64,000 nucleotides of DNA, taken from NCBI RefSeq assembly GCF_900116865.1, contig NZ_FPCD01000001.1, positions 434,001-498,000 on the forward strand, read 5' to 3'. Under the pieces are notes generated by a model that was not told the DNA's origin, did not search any database, and was given only the letters and a program-made list of their open reading frames with translations. This DNA is from Butyrivibrio sp. M55 (GTDB lineage Bacteria > Bacillota > Clostridia > Lachnospirales > Lachnospiraceae). The translations under genes were made by a program, and so were the position numbers. This document shows, piece after piece, positions 54,103 to 62,706 of this stretch. Position 1 is the stretch's first letter, and every line of letters begins with the position of its first letter.

Positions 54103-54434
54103 GTATATCGTATTTCACCTTCAAAAAACAAAAAACTATTTGATTGTATCTATTAAATATACATAATTTTATAAACTAAAACAACGATAAAAAGCAAGTT
54201 TATATCATATTAAAAAAAATATTTTTTTAATTGTGGCAGATAGCATCAAATACGCCTCAACCCCAGATAAAACCTGGAACTGGAGTTTTTAGCTTAACGA
54301 CGGGCAAAAAAGAAATTGTGATAAAATTGTGTTTTTTTTGCGAACTTTGTGTTTTTTTGGTAATTTGTATGTATAATTAATTAAACTAACTAGTATTACA
54401 TAATAACGCAAAAGGGAGCGAGGAAAATAACTTT
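54103..54434. other. Intergenic region upstream of the EAL gene
   Basis: Mostly AT-rich with poly-T/poly-A runs. A GC-richer patch at about 54233-54310 contains small dyads (CCAG/CTGG) but matches no riboswitch I know; a c-di-GMP riboswitch was looked for specifically and not found. A good extended -10 (TATGTATAAT, box at 54372-54377) precedes the EAL gene. Confidence 0.4.
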
Positions 54435-55778
54435 ATGGACATATCGCCAAGATCTTCTGTAGAGTCGGTTAGCATCGGTATGACATCATATGGCGATCTA
54501 ATCAATATTCCAACTGTCGATCCGTTGACAGGTCTTTGTTCCAAAGAGCAGTTTTTTATTCAGGCATATGATTACGACAGAAAGCATCCATTCGAAGGTG
54601 TTGATGCAATTGTACTGAACTATAACAAGTTCCACCTTATAAATGAGCTTTATGGTAGAAGCTTCGGAGATAAGGTTTTGTGTGCAATAGGTGATTGTGT
54701 ATCTCAAACTGCAAAGGAACATGGCGGAATCGCATGCAGATATGATGCGGATAAATTCTATATATATATAAAGCATCAGGATAATTACGATTTTCTTGTA
54801 CATCAAATTTCCGATAAGCTTGCGCTTATGCTAAAAACTCCGGACATTCGCGTTAGAATAGGAATATATCCGGACATAACAAGAGAGGCTACTCTTGAAC
54901 AGCGTTTTGATCGTGCTATTCAGGCCTGCAACTCCATTTCTAAAGTTAGGCACTCTACTTCTTATGAAGTATATGATGCCAAGATGCATGAAAAAGAAAT
55001 GTTTGAAGCAAGGCTTCTTGATGGTATAAGCAAAGCGTTTTCCGAGCACCAGTTCAAATTGGTTTTCCAGCCCAAGTACAATGTACACGGTAAAACTCCC
55101 AAGCTTGCCAGTGCTGAAGTTCTTATCAGATGGAAACATCCTGAATTCGGTCTTGTTAAGCCTGATTTCTTCATTCCTTTGCTTGAAGAGAACGGTCTTA
55201 TCAGACAGCTCGACAGATATGTTTGGAGAGAGGCTGCCGCTCAGGTTCGTAAATGGAAAAAAGAATTTGGCTACTCCATTCCTGTTTCCGTAAACGTATC
55301 AAGAGTTGACATATTCGATCCCGATATTATCGATTTCCTTCAAAAGACAATCGAAGAAAACGAAATTAGCCCTTCAGACATCCACCTGGAGATCACAGAG
55401 ACAGCTTATACGGATAATGTGGATCACATCGTATCTGTTGTAAAAAAGCTCCAGAAAGCCGGATTTATGGTTGAAATGGATGACTTCGGAAAAGGTTATT
55501 CATCAATAAATATGCTTACTACTCTTCCACTCGATGCACTTAAGCTCGATATCGAGTTTATAAAAGATATTGCTGAGAACAACAGGGGTAAAAATCTTCT
55601 CGGATGTATTCTTGAGATGGCGAAGCTCCTCGATCTTACAGTTATCGCTGAGGGTGTTGAGAATGCAAAGCAGTATTTCCTTTTAAAGAACGCAGGCTGC
55701 GACATGATTCAGGGCTATTACTTCTCTAAGCCCCTTGAAACAAAAGAATTTGAGAAATTGCTTGCTGTTGCAAATTGA
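54435..55778 (+). CDS. c-di-GMP phosphodiesterase: degenerate GGDEF plus EAL
   Basis: A 447-aa soluble protein. Residues 1-180 are a GGDEF-fold domain in which the active-site loop reads RYDADKFY instead of GGDEF, so it cannot be a cyclase and may bind GTP as a regulator. Residues about 190-447 are an EAL domain: signature EVLIRW (Val for Ala), NVSRVDI, EITETAYTDN, and the loop DDFGKGYSS with LKLDIEFIKDI. The catalytic residues look intact, so PDE activity is likely. No membrane helix. A terminator follows. Confidence 0.92.
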   Translation: MDISPRSSVESVSIGMTSYGDLINIPTVDPLTGLCSKEQFFIQAYDYDRKHPFEGVDAIVLNYNKFHLINELYGRSFGDKVLCAIGDCVSQTAKEHGGIACRYDADKFYIYIKHQDNYDFLVHQISDKLALMLKTPDIRVRIGIYPDITREATLEQRFDRAIQACNSISKVRHSTSYEVYDAKMHEKEMFEARLLDGISKAFSEHQFKLVFQPKYNVHGKTPKLASAEVLIRWKHPEFGLVKPDFFIPLLEENGLIRQLDRYVWREAAAQVRKWKKEFGYSIPVSVNVSRVDIFDPDIIDFLQKTIEENEISPSDIHLEITETAYTDNVDHIVSVVKKLQKAGFMVEMDDFGKGYSSINMLTTLPLDALKLDIEFIKDIAENNRGKNLLGCILEMAKLLDLTVIAEGVENAKQYFLLKNAGCDMIQGYYFSKPLETKEFEKLLAVAN

Positions 55779-55794
55779 TTTTATGAATAAAAAT

Positions 55795-55833
55795 ATCGGG
55801 AAAGATGTGATAAACATCCTTCCCGATTTTCTT
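55795..55833 (+). terminator. Terminator after the EAL gene
   Basis: ATCGGGAA-A-GATGT pairs with ACATC-C-TTCCCGAT around GATAA, followed by TTTCTTTT. Confidence 0.88.
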
Positions 55834-55875
55834 TTATCTTTCTATTCTGTTTCTTTCGTATGTTTAATTCGATTT

Positions 55876-56871
55876 TTAATTCGATGATGAAGATGCAATC
55901 GATGCCGCTGAAGATGTGGCAATGATCACAAACATCGCTGCCTGCTGGGCAATAACTCTTGCAACGGTACTGCTGATCACTGATGCATCGGCTGTAGCGG
56001 AATTGTCCAGATAGCTCTCGGATACGAGCATCGCCGCAAACATAAGTCTTGTCTGCTTTGTCATATACCAGAATGTGAATCCTTTTTTCGTTCTGAGATA
56101 TTCAGCAGTTCCGATAACTTCGGCAACAATATCTTTTGCATCCATAGGAATATCTGTCAAAAGAGCAAGTGACGCAAGCTCATATTCCTTGCCGTACTTG
56201 GTTCCGGCTTCCTTAAATGCATCAAAAAGCGCGATTGTCTTCTCGCATTTCTTCTTATACGCACCGTCAAGAGTTGTAAGCACCTGGCAAAGAGAATATG
56301 CCGAATTGTTGTAAAGCATGAAATCATTCTTTATCTCAAGATATGTCGATTCAAGTTCGCTCAAAATATTTTCCGTGCTCTTTTCTGTCATTGCAAGCAA
56401 AACCGCAAGACATGTATCTTCATCATTTGTAAGAAAAGGATGTGCTGCTTTCATTCCGTCCAAAAGCGCTTCCGTCTTCTCTATTACCTTATCCGAATCA
56501 TCTGCCTTACCGGAATCGCAGATGATAACCGCAGATAAAACTCTGTATGTAGATCCAAGAAATTTACCTTTTTGAAGTTTCTCATATATTTCTGTAACAT
56601 CATCAAGATACTTCTCAGGATCTTCGGAAAGAGCCATCTTTGTTGAAATAAAAAGTTCGTTGTTTCCGCGAAGATATGAAAACGCGCTGTGTTTCTTACG
56701 TAAAATTTTTCTGCATCTCTTTATAGCCTTAACATCTGCCGTCTCTCCACGATCAATAAACGACAATGCCGCCAATATCTGCATAAGGCTGTCTTCCAAC
56801 ATAAACCCCTTGTAAATAATGTTTCTGTTCTCTACAAGTCTGTCACATTTTTCCATTACTTCGGTCTGCAT
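55876..56871 (-). CDS. DUF4003-family protein
   Basis: A 331-aa all-helical soluble protein with the family layout (about FMLEDSLMQILAALSFI, then DVKAIKRCRKILRKKHSAFSYLRGN...). The C-terminus is Ala/Ser-rich. DUF4003 has no established function. The ATG at 56869-56871 has GGAGA seven bases upstream, so the extra 24 codons of the longer frame are not used. Monocistronic. Confidence 0.75.
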   Translation of the reverse strand: MQTEVMEKCDRLVENRNIIYKGFMLEDSLMQILAALSFIDRGETADVKAIKRCRKILRKKHSAFSYLRGNNELFISTKMALSEDPEKYLDDVTEIYEKLQKGKFLGSTYRVLSAVIICDSGKADDSDKVIEKTEALLDGMKAAHPFLTNDEDTCLAVLLAMTEKSTENILSELESTYLEIKNDFMLYNNSAYSLCQVLTTLDGAYKKKCEKTIALFDAFKEAGTKYGKEYELASLALLTDIPMDAKDIVAEVIGTAEYLRTKKGFTFWYMTKQTRLMFAAMLVSESYLDNSATADASVISSTVARVIAQQAAMFVIIATSSAASIASSSSN

Positions 56872-57026
56872 CGTATCTCTCCTTCTATGATTATCCAAAA
56901 TATCATATACAATATGATACAGCGCTGTCAATGAAGATAACATAGTATTTCTCGAACAAATTATTACTTTTTTCTTTATTATACATAAACAAAGCGGTAC
57001 ATATTGTACCGCTCAAATAACGATGA

Positions 57027-57923
57027 TTACTTATTTGCAAAAGAAACCTTGATTTCTCCTGTACTTGACTTAGCAGTTATACTCTTACCGCTCCCGTTGT
57101 CTGACTTAAAAGAGCCTTCCGTCGTATTTCCTTCAACAATGATATCTTCTCCTGTAGATGATGTCAGATCCAATGAATAATCATTTTGTCCCACTATATC
57201 AATAACAATGTCATCAAGTGCTTTAAGATTTGCAGTATTTAACTTGACATTATTAAGTGTGATCTTATCGCTTGATGAATCTGCAGCGAGATCATTAATA
57301 GTACAATTCTCAACGATTATGTCATCAGTGGACGATTCAAGCTCAAGCTTGTCAAACTCAGAATAATCAAGCTTTATCTTTCCCGTGGAGCTCTTTACAT
57401 AAAGATCGCTTGAGGACACATTACTTAATGTAATGCTATCCGTATCCGAAACAACCTTTCCATTCACATCAACACCGTCAATTACAACGTCGTCCGTGGA
57501 AGCTTTAACATCAACATTTATAGGTGCAGTATCTTTAGGTACCGTAATGGTATAACTTGATTCTTCCTTACACGCTGTTAAATCCATATCAAAAAATACT
57601 ATTTCTGCTTTAAGAGAAGGTTGTTTTACAGTCAAATTCTTACCGTCCTGACTGACCTCCGGAACATATTTTTCTTTTACATTATACTCAAGTTTGTACG
57701 CGTCTCCTTCCAAAATACGCACATCTACCGTACTCGCATCAATCGTAAGAGTATCAAATTCACTTATGTCTATATTACCACGTACCATATTTTGGCTTTC
57801 TTCTACGCTTTCTCCGCCAATCTTCACAACCGGAATCGCTCCCATCCCGATTGAAATTTTCACAGCCATTGCCCCGACAACAATAAGCGCACACGTTGCG
57901 ATAAGTAATGTTTTTCTATTCAT
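57027..57923 (-). CDS. DUF4097 beta-helix protein
   Basis: A 298-aa protein with an N-terminal signal anchor (about residues 5-25) followed by repeated short strands typical of the DUF4097 right-handed beta-helix (recurring SST-DDIVIDG-type turns). Its start overlaps the end of the DUF1700 gene by eight bases. Part of the conserved PadR-DUF1700-DUF4097 set, believed to respond to envelope stress. Confidence 0.9.
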   Translation of the reverse strand: MNRKTLLIATCALIVVGAMAVKISIGMGAIPVVKIGGESVEESQNMVRGNIDISEFDTLTIDASTVDVRILEGDAYKLEYNVKEKYVPEVSQDGKNLTVKQPSLKAEIVFFDMDLTACKEESSYTITVPKDTAPINVDVKASTDDVVIDGVDVNGKVVSDTDSITLSNVSSSDLYVKSSTGKIKLDYSEFDKLELESSTDDIIVENCTINDLAADSSSDKITLNNVKLNTANLKALDDIVIDIVGQNDYSLDLTSSTGEDIIVEGNTTEGSFKSDNGSGKSITAKSSTGEIKVSFANK

Positions 57924-58467
57924 ATATGCTCCTCACTCTCTTTTTCTTAGTCATCGCTCTAAATATCTTTTTCAAAACAGCCAACAAAGCATACGCCATT
58001 AAGATACCACCACCAAGGGACACAAGGCCGTATCCCAATGTAAATATTTTTTGCGCCACCCCGTGAACAAATAGCGCATACGGGATCGCAATTGCTCCTG
58101 CAAATGCAACAACAATCATTACTAAAAAAAGAACTATAAATACAAAAATTAATGTAAGCGCAAAAATCGCAAGCGGTAGAGATAACGGAAGCGACAGTAT
58201 TCCAAGAATAACAAGCCAGATTGTTGTGGCACCACCTTTAACAGTCTTCTGTTCTTTCTCATTATCAATATGTTTCTGAGTACACTGACTTATGATATCC
58301 GATGCAACTTCTTTTGGTGTTCCGAGCTTAGTCGTAACATCCTCCTCATCTGAGAGTTCCATCTCCGAAATATATTCGTCATAAAAACGAATCGCATCAT
58401 TCCTGTCTGTCTCAGGAAGGTACTTTAACTTTGTATTCAGTTCCCTCAAAAACTGTTCTTTGTTCAT
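57916..58467 (-). CDS. DUF1700 membrane protein
   Basis: A 183-aa protein: residues 1-70 are the helical DUF1700 domain (FLRELNTKLKYLPETDRNDAIRFYDEYI, then DVTTKLGTPKEVASDII), followed by about three membrane helices. It overlaps the PadR gene by four bases and DUF4097 by eight. Confidence 0.92.
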   Translation of the reverse strand: MNKEQFLRELNTKLKYLPETDRNDAIRFYDEYISEMELSDEEDVTTKLGTPKEVASDIISQCTQKHIDNEKEQKTVKGGATTIWLVILGILSLPLSLPLAIFALTLIFVFIVLFLVMIVVAFAGAIAIPYALFVHGVAQKIFTLGYGLVSLGGGILMAYALLAVLKKIFRAMTKKKRVRSIYE

Positions 58468-58814
58468 AACTCTTTTTCCTCCATTGCTCCCTCCGACGGC
58501 TCTAATCCTGTCCCCTTGATAAGGCCATCGATTTTCTCCTTATATTCATTCCATTCATTCTCATAAAATTCGAGCATATTTCTGCCCTCATCTGTTATCG
58601 CGTAATACCGCCGATTTCTCCCCTGAAAAGGTGCATCATATGTTCTCAGGTAGTCCGACTTCTGCAAACGCCTAAGCACCGGATACAGCGTTGATTCAGA
58701 TATATCAACAACCTGCCTGACTTTTTGTGTCAGAGTATATCCGTACGAATCTTCACTTCGGACTATTCCCAGAACGCAAGCATCAAGTAAGGGGGCTGTT
58801 AATTGATATGTCAT
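58464..58814 (-). CDS. PadR-family transcriptional regulator
   Basis: A 116-aa winged-helix regulator (LLDACVLGIVRSEDSYGYTL, STLYPVLRRLQKSDYL, and the wing RNRRYYAITDEGR). It controls its own operon with DUF1700 and DUF4097 in many Firmicutes. GAGAGGTGA precedes the ATG; the operon promoter lies just upstream. Confidence 0.95.
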   Translation of the reverse strand: MTYQLTAPLLDACVLGIVRSEDSYGYTLTQKVRQVVDISESTLYPVLRRLQKSDYLRTYDAPFQGRNRRYYAITDEGRNMLEFYENEWNEYKEKIDGLIKGTGLEPSEGAMEEKEL

Positions 58815-58849
58815 GCACTCACCTCTCTTGTTTTGTTTTGATACAATAT

Positions 58850-58878
58850 TATATAGCGTATAATATTACGACTGTCAA
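58850..58878 (-). promoter_or_regulatory. Promoter of the PadR operon
   Basis: On the minus strand TTGACA (58873-58878), 17 bases, TATATA (58850-58855). The spacer holds a TAATATTA palindrome that could be the PadR operator. Confidence 0.6.
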
Positions 58879-58897
58879 GTATGATTTAAAAGAAATC

Positions 58898-58938
58898 AAA
58901 GAGTCATTTGCAAAATGCTTTCGCACGAGCGACTCTTT
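58898..58938 (-). terminator. Second hairpin behind the SDR terminator
   Basis: AAAGAGTC pairs with GACTCTTT across a long loop; GATTTCTTTT follows on the minus strand. It lies between the SDR terminator and the PadR promoter and may be a back-up terminator. Confidence 0.5.
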
Positions 58939-58943
58939 CAAAT

Positions 58944-58994
58944 AAAAAAGCACACTGTCCAAGCCATATATCCTGCTTAAACAGTGTACTTTTT
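58944..58994 (-). terminator. Terminator of the SDR gene
   Basis: On the minus strand AAAAAG-ACACTGT pairs with ACAGTGT-CTTTTT across a 22-base loop, with a final T-run (TTTTTTATT). Confidence 0.75.
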
Positions 58995-58998
58995 CATA

Positions 58999-59757
58999 TC
59001 ATCTCGTCTTTTTCTTCTGCTGTCCTGCGGTCATCTTGATTACAAAACTCTGAGGAACAAACCTGCTTCCGTAGAGTGCGACCTTCATCCTGAGTGTCGG
59101 TATGATAACCGTTTTCTTTCTTCTCATGCCCTTTAGGCACTCATCAACACATTTTTCCGCCGTAATACCTTTAAGAGAAAAAACAACATCCGCATTCATG
59201 TTAAACTCGGTATCTACAGGCCCCGGGCAAAGGCATGCGACATATACGCTGCTGCCGATTTCTTTAAGTTCACGCGCAACAGCTTTGGTTAAAGATGTGA
59301 CATAGGCCTTTGATGCGTAATAGGTTGCCATATAAGGCCCCGCAGGCAAAAGACCTGCCGACGATGCGACATTTAGAATCGTCCCATGCCCCTGTTTATG
59401 CATCTTTACAAGCACGCCTTTGAATAAAATGTGCATTGCAATGTCATTTACCTTTACAATTGAAATTTCTTTTTCAAGATCAGTCTCAAGAAAACTTCCT
59501 GCTGTGCCAAAACCCGCGTTGTTGATGAATACATCTATCTCTTCATCCGCTATATCATCAAGGAGTTCCTTGCACTTAGTCTCATCCGAAACGTCCGCCT
59601 TAATAATCCGGCACTCCACGCCAAGCTCATTTTTCATGGCATTTAAACGCTGCGTTCTTCTTCCTGTGAGAATAAGTCTGTATCCTTCTTTTGCATATCT
59701 ACGCGCAAACTCGGCGCCAAGTCCTGAGGTTGCTCCGGTTATAAAAGCTGTATTCAT
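58999..59757 (-). CDS. Short-chain dehydrogenase/reductase
   Basis: A 252-aa NAD(P)-dependent oxidoreductase. The cofactor motif is TGATSGLG, then NNAGFGTAG, and the catalytic Ser-Tyr-Lys set is in NVASSAGLLP and YYASKAYV. The C-terminus is basic, as in the DltE/YqjQ-like subgroup. The substrate is unknown. Monocistronic. Confidence 0.92.
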   Translation of the reverse strand: MNTAFITGATSGLGAEFARRYAKEGYRLILTGRRTQRLNAMKNELGVECRIIKADVSDETKCKELLDDIADEEIDVFINNAGFGTAGSFLETDLEKEISIVKVNDIAMHILFKGVLVKMHKQGHGTILNVASSAGLLPAGPYMATYYASKAYVTSLTKAVARELKEIGSSVYVACLCPGPVDTEFNMNADVVFSLKGITAEKCVDECLKGMRRKKTVIIPTLRMKVALYGSRFVPQSFVIKMTAGQQKKKTR

Positions 59758-59814
59758 ATATCATTACCTTATCGCATTAGTTAATTTTTCCGATATTGTT
59801 TATATTGCAAAATA

Positions 59815-60960
59815 TTAATATTCATCGAGGAAGTTATGCCTTACGCCGTCCTTTTTGTACTCGATGATAGTATTAAGCTGCACATTCTCGACACTTCTGA
59901 AGATATTTGACTCAACGAAAGGATTGTCTTTCTTGAGCCTTTCGATAAGTTTCTTGGTCTCAAGCCTCTTTGACGATGTAGTTCCGTCCGTATGGCAGGT
60001 CGAACACGTCTCTGTAAAGTGGCATGCACACTGAAGGAAATGAAGCTCGTTGTAATCTCTCCATGCACAGATATCACTCTCACGGATAAAATACATAGGC
60101 CTTATAAGTTCCATACCTTCAAAGTTAGTGCTGTGGAGCTTTGGCATCATTGTCTGGATCTGTCCGCCCTGAAGCATTCCCATGAGAATAGTCTCGATAA
60201 CATCATCGTAGTGGTGGCCTAGAGCGATCTTATTGCATCCAAGCTCTTTTGCCTTGCTGTACAAAAAGCCTCTGCGCATTCTAGCACAGATATAGCAAGG
60301 GCTCTTTTCTATATTGTCGACGGAGTCAAATATGTTACTCTCGAAAATCGTGATCGGTATGCCAAGCGCCTTGGCGTTACTTTCGATAAGCTGCCTGTTC
60401 TCTTTGTTGTATCCGGGATCCATGACAAGAAAAGTCACGTCGAACTTCACCTGCCTGTGCGTCTGAATCTCCTGAAAGAGCTTTGCCATCAGCATAGAAT
60501 CTTTGCCGCCCGAGATACATACCGCAATATGGTCTCCTTCATTTATTAGCTTGTAAGTCTTGCACGCCTTCGCGAATCTGGAAAAGAGCTGCTTATGGTA
60601 TTTCTTCCTGATACTCATCTCAGCTTTCTTCTGCTTCTCGCCGCCTTCTTCCATATGAGCAAGTTCGTCCTGAAGATATCCCATATATCCGCCTTCAAGA
60701 CCGTAATACTCGCGCCCGTTAAGAGCCGGAAGCTCTTCTGCTTCCCTAGTCTTTTTACCTATCTGGCAGTAAAGAATAATAGTCTTATCCTGTGGAATAT
60801 CGCCGATTGCCGCGCTATCTTCTTTTTCCAGCTCTTCCATATCGATATGAATCGCGCCCGGAAGCATGCCGTACGAAGCAAGCGCCTCATCGCGCACATC
60901 TATAAGCCTGTATGAACCCTCCGGAAGTTTACGAAGGTCGTTAAGTGATATTTCTTTCAT
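59815..60960 (-). CDS. Rhodanese-TtcA fusion (tRNA 2-thiocytidine-type sulfurtransferase)
   Basis: A 381-aa two-domain protein. Residues 1-100 are a rhodanese with active-site Cys in ILYCQIGKKTR. Residues about 115-381 are a TtcA-like PP-loop ATPase: SGGKDSML, PCYICARMRRG with the paired Cys that hold the Fe-S cluster, and GHHYDDVIET. The third cluster Cys is probably in FLQCACHF. The rhodanese could supply persulfide sulfur for tRNA thiolation directly. C-terminal extension with ETCSTCHTDGTT is extra. A fusion rather than two proteins is notable. Confidence 0.9.
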   Translation of the reverse strand: MKEISLNDLRKLPEGSYRLIDVRDEALASYGMLPGAIHIDMEELEKEDSAAIGDIPQDKTIILYCQIGKKTREAEELPALNGREYYGLEGGYMGYLQDELAHMEEGGEKQKKAEMSIRKKYHKQLFSRFAKACKTYKLINEGDHIAVCISGGKDSMLMAKLFQEIQTHRQVKFDVTFLVMDPGYNKENRQLIESNAKALGIPITIFESNIFDSVDNIEKSPCYICARMRRGFLYSKAKELGCNKIALGHHYDDVIETILMGMLQGGQIQTMMPKLHSTNFEGMELIRPMYFIRESDICAWRDYNELHFLQCACHFTETCSTCHTDGTTSSKRLETKKLIERLKKDNPFVESNIFRSVENVQLNTIIEYKKDGVRHNFLDEY

Positions 60961-61025
60961 TGCGTTTTTTCTTTCCTAACACATTTTTTTATCTCATTTT
61001 TTCTCTATCTGATATAGCATTATAA

Positions 61026-61058
61026 CAAAAATGGGAGCAGCAACAATAGCTACTCCCA
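61026..61058 (-). terminator. Terminator after the Nif11-like gene (copy 1)
   Basis: TGGGAG-AGC pairs with GCT-CTCCCA; TTTTTGTTATAA follows on the minus strand. Nearly identical, with flanks, to the hairpin at 61401-61432. Confidence 0.8.
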
Positions 61059-61071
61059 AAAATTCTCCATA

Positions 61072-61359
61072 TCACAGATCAGAAAGTCTCATCATAAATA
61101 TAGAATACTCATCGTTCTGAAAATCAAGATCCGGTGAATTCTCTCCGCCACCGTTGGTACTGCGCTTAATCTCCGCATAGAACTCCTCACCCTGGTTGAC
61201 TATATCCATAACGGTAAGCTCCACACCTGCGCCTGCTGCCACCTTACAAAAAGCCGCAAGCGGATCTGCCTCATTTCTCGTATCAAGAAGATTCTGCTTA
61301 AGAGCCGAATCACTCTTTGCTTTTTCCAAAAGTATCTCAAGTTTATCTGCCGTGTTCAT
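61072..61359 (-). CDS. Nif11-like leader-domain peptide, 95 aa
   Basis: A 95-aa protein whose first ~65 residues look like the Nif11/nitrile-hydratase-type leader: LEILLEKAKSDSALKQNLLDTR, DPLAAFCKVAAGAGVELTV, GEEFYAEIKRSTNGGG. A Gly-Gly-Gly follows where leaders of this class are cleaved, then a 20-residue tail of acidic and hydrophobic residues. Many Nif11-like proteins are RiPP precursors, but the tail lacks Cys, Ser or Thr cores, and no modification enzyme is adjacent. It may be a leader-domain relic or a protein of other function. Confidence 0.6.
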   Translation of the reverse strand: MNTADKLEILLEKAKSDSALKQNLLDTRNEADPLAAFCKVAAGAGVELTVMDIVNQGEEFYAEIKRSTNGGGENSPDLDFQNDEYSIFMMRLSDL

Positions 61360-61400
61360 AAGCTCTCCTCCTGTTCGTTAAAACTCATAAAAATTATAAC

Positions 61401-61432
61401 AAAAATAGGAGCAGCTACAATAGCCGCCCCTA
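61401..61432 (-). terminator. Terminator after the 158-aa membrane protein gene (copy 2)
   Basis: TAGG-GC-GCT pairs with AGC-GC-CCTA with a compensating change relative to copy 1; TTTTTGTTATAA follows on the minus strand. The flanks ATTATAACAAAAAT are shared by both copies. Confidence 0.7.
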
Positions 61433-61447
61433 AAAATATACGCCACT

Positions 61448-61924
61448 TCAAAATCCCACTTTAAATTCTTCATCCTTCTGTCTATCATAGATCACCGTAC
61501 ACTTGATGAATTTACTTATAACTCCGTGCCTTGATAAAGAATCCGAAATCGCATCTCCTACATAGAATGTATACGGCCAGGTATTGTCTCTTTCTTCATT
61601 GGCCAAAACATGCAACTCCATAGTTTCTGTTCCGCTCTTATCTGCCGCAAAATACTGATCTAAGATATCTTGTCCGATCGAATAAACCTGTTCTTTTGAC
61701 AAAGCAAAATCATTGTAATCTCTGTAAGATTTACAACTGTTGATCGTCTGTGCAACCGTTATAAAAGTAAGGAGCGGCAGAACAACACCAAGTCCCGACT
61801 CTTTTCCGTCGGCGTTCTTAAGTGCCATGCCAAATACGATCATAAAGAACAAGAACATATAAAAGTAATAGCCAAGCGAAACATCACTTCTTTGAGCATA
61901 ATTGATTCCGCTAACCCCTGACAA
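61448..61924 (-). CDS. Hypothetical membrane protein, 158 aa
   Basis: Two membrane helices in the first 60 residues, then a soluble domain of about 90 residues (EQVYSIGQDILDQYFAADKSG..., TWPYTFYVGDAISDSL). The likely start is TTG at 61922-61924 with GAAAGG eight bases upstream; the frame is open upstream to the stop of the 135-aa gene but has no ATG. The family is not recognised. Confidence 0.65.
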   Translation of the reverse strand: MSGVSGINYAQRSDVSLGYYFYMFLFFMIVFGMALKNADGKESGLGVVLPLLTFITVAQTINSCKSYRDYNDFALSKEQVYSIGQDILDQYFAADKSGTETMELHVLANEERDNTWPYTFYVGDAISDSLSRHGVISKFIKCTVIYDRQKDEEFKVGF

Positions 61925-61996
61925 AAATCTCGACCTTTCGCAATATAACTCTTTTTGTTCGTATAAATTCCAGAAAATAACCCAATAAAGGCATTT

Positions 61997-62404
61997 TCAG
62001 CCGATGTCTTTATGGCAATCGCCTATATCACCCAAGTTAAAAATAGTAATTCCTCGTTTGTGCCATGTATTATACGGTTCGCCAATCAGTTCAAAAGACC
62101 TGTCGCAATACTCTTGCTCATTACATTCATACATCTCATACGCATCTCCCCAAATAAGATTACTGAGAATCTCGAAAACAACTACCTTTTCGTCATCGGT
62201 AACATACGATACAATCTTCTTCCCACGCTCATGCGTATACAGCTCGGCTGATCCATCATCTCGAAAATCAATTTTAGTGCACATGTCATAATAAGTTGAT
62301 TTGTCAAAAAAATCATCTACAGCTTTCTTATGTCTCGCAAAGCCTTTTGTACATGTAATATGCATGAGGATTCTTACTTGTTTTAAAATATCACTTTTCT
62401 TCAT
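61997..62404 (-). CDS. Hypothetical 135-aa soluble protein
   Basis: Acidic, no signal peptide or helix. It has DDGSAELYTHERGKKIVSYVTDDEKVVVFEILSNLI in the middle and ends DIGDCHKDIG. This pattern is seen in some immunity-type small proteins (SUKH/Imm-like folds), but I cannot assign a family and no toxin gene is adjacent. AAGGTG lies upstream of the ATG. Part of a run of unrelated small genes. Confidence 0.65.
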   Translation of the reverse strand: MKKSDILKQVRILMHITCTKGFARHKKAVDDFFDKSTYYDMCTKIDFRDDGSAELYTHERGKKIVSYVTDDEKVVVFEILSNLIWGDAYEMYECNEQEYCDRSFELIGEPYNTWHKRGITIFNLGDIGDCHKDIG

Positions 62405-62706
62405 GTTTTACTCACCTTCCAAATCCCACCGTTTTTTCTATAAACAGAATTACTCCCCAATGAATCTTTTTAATCTCTCATTAACATTCTGCCATATAAA
62501 AAAATCTTTCTCAATGTTATTTTAACGCCCATCCCCCCTCTCCAACTCTCACACGCAGCACTGATAAACGTTGCATTCCACGACTTCCACGTAGTTATTC
62601 CCACATAACACCATCCTAAAAAAATAATATTTCAAATAACATTTATATTGATTTTCTTTTAAGAATATGTTAACGTTATTTTGTTGTACGAATACCCAAT
62701 TTTAGA
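62405..62706. other. Intergenic region without recognised features
   Basis: AT-rich with scattered C-rich stretches (TCCCCAATG, CATCCCCCCTC). No gene, riboswitch or tRNA was seen. Confidence 0.5.

Noticed and set aside
54103..54434. c-di-GMP riboswitch before the EAL gene
   Set aside because: The conserved GEMM core segments are missing, and the patch lies upstream of the likely promoter.
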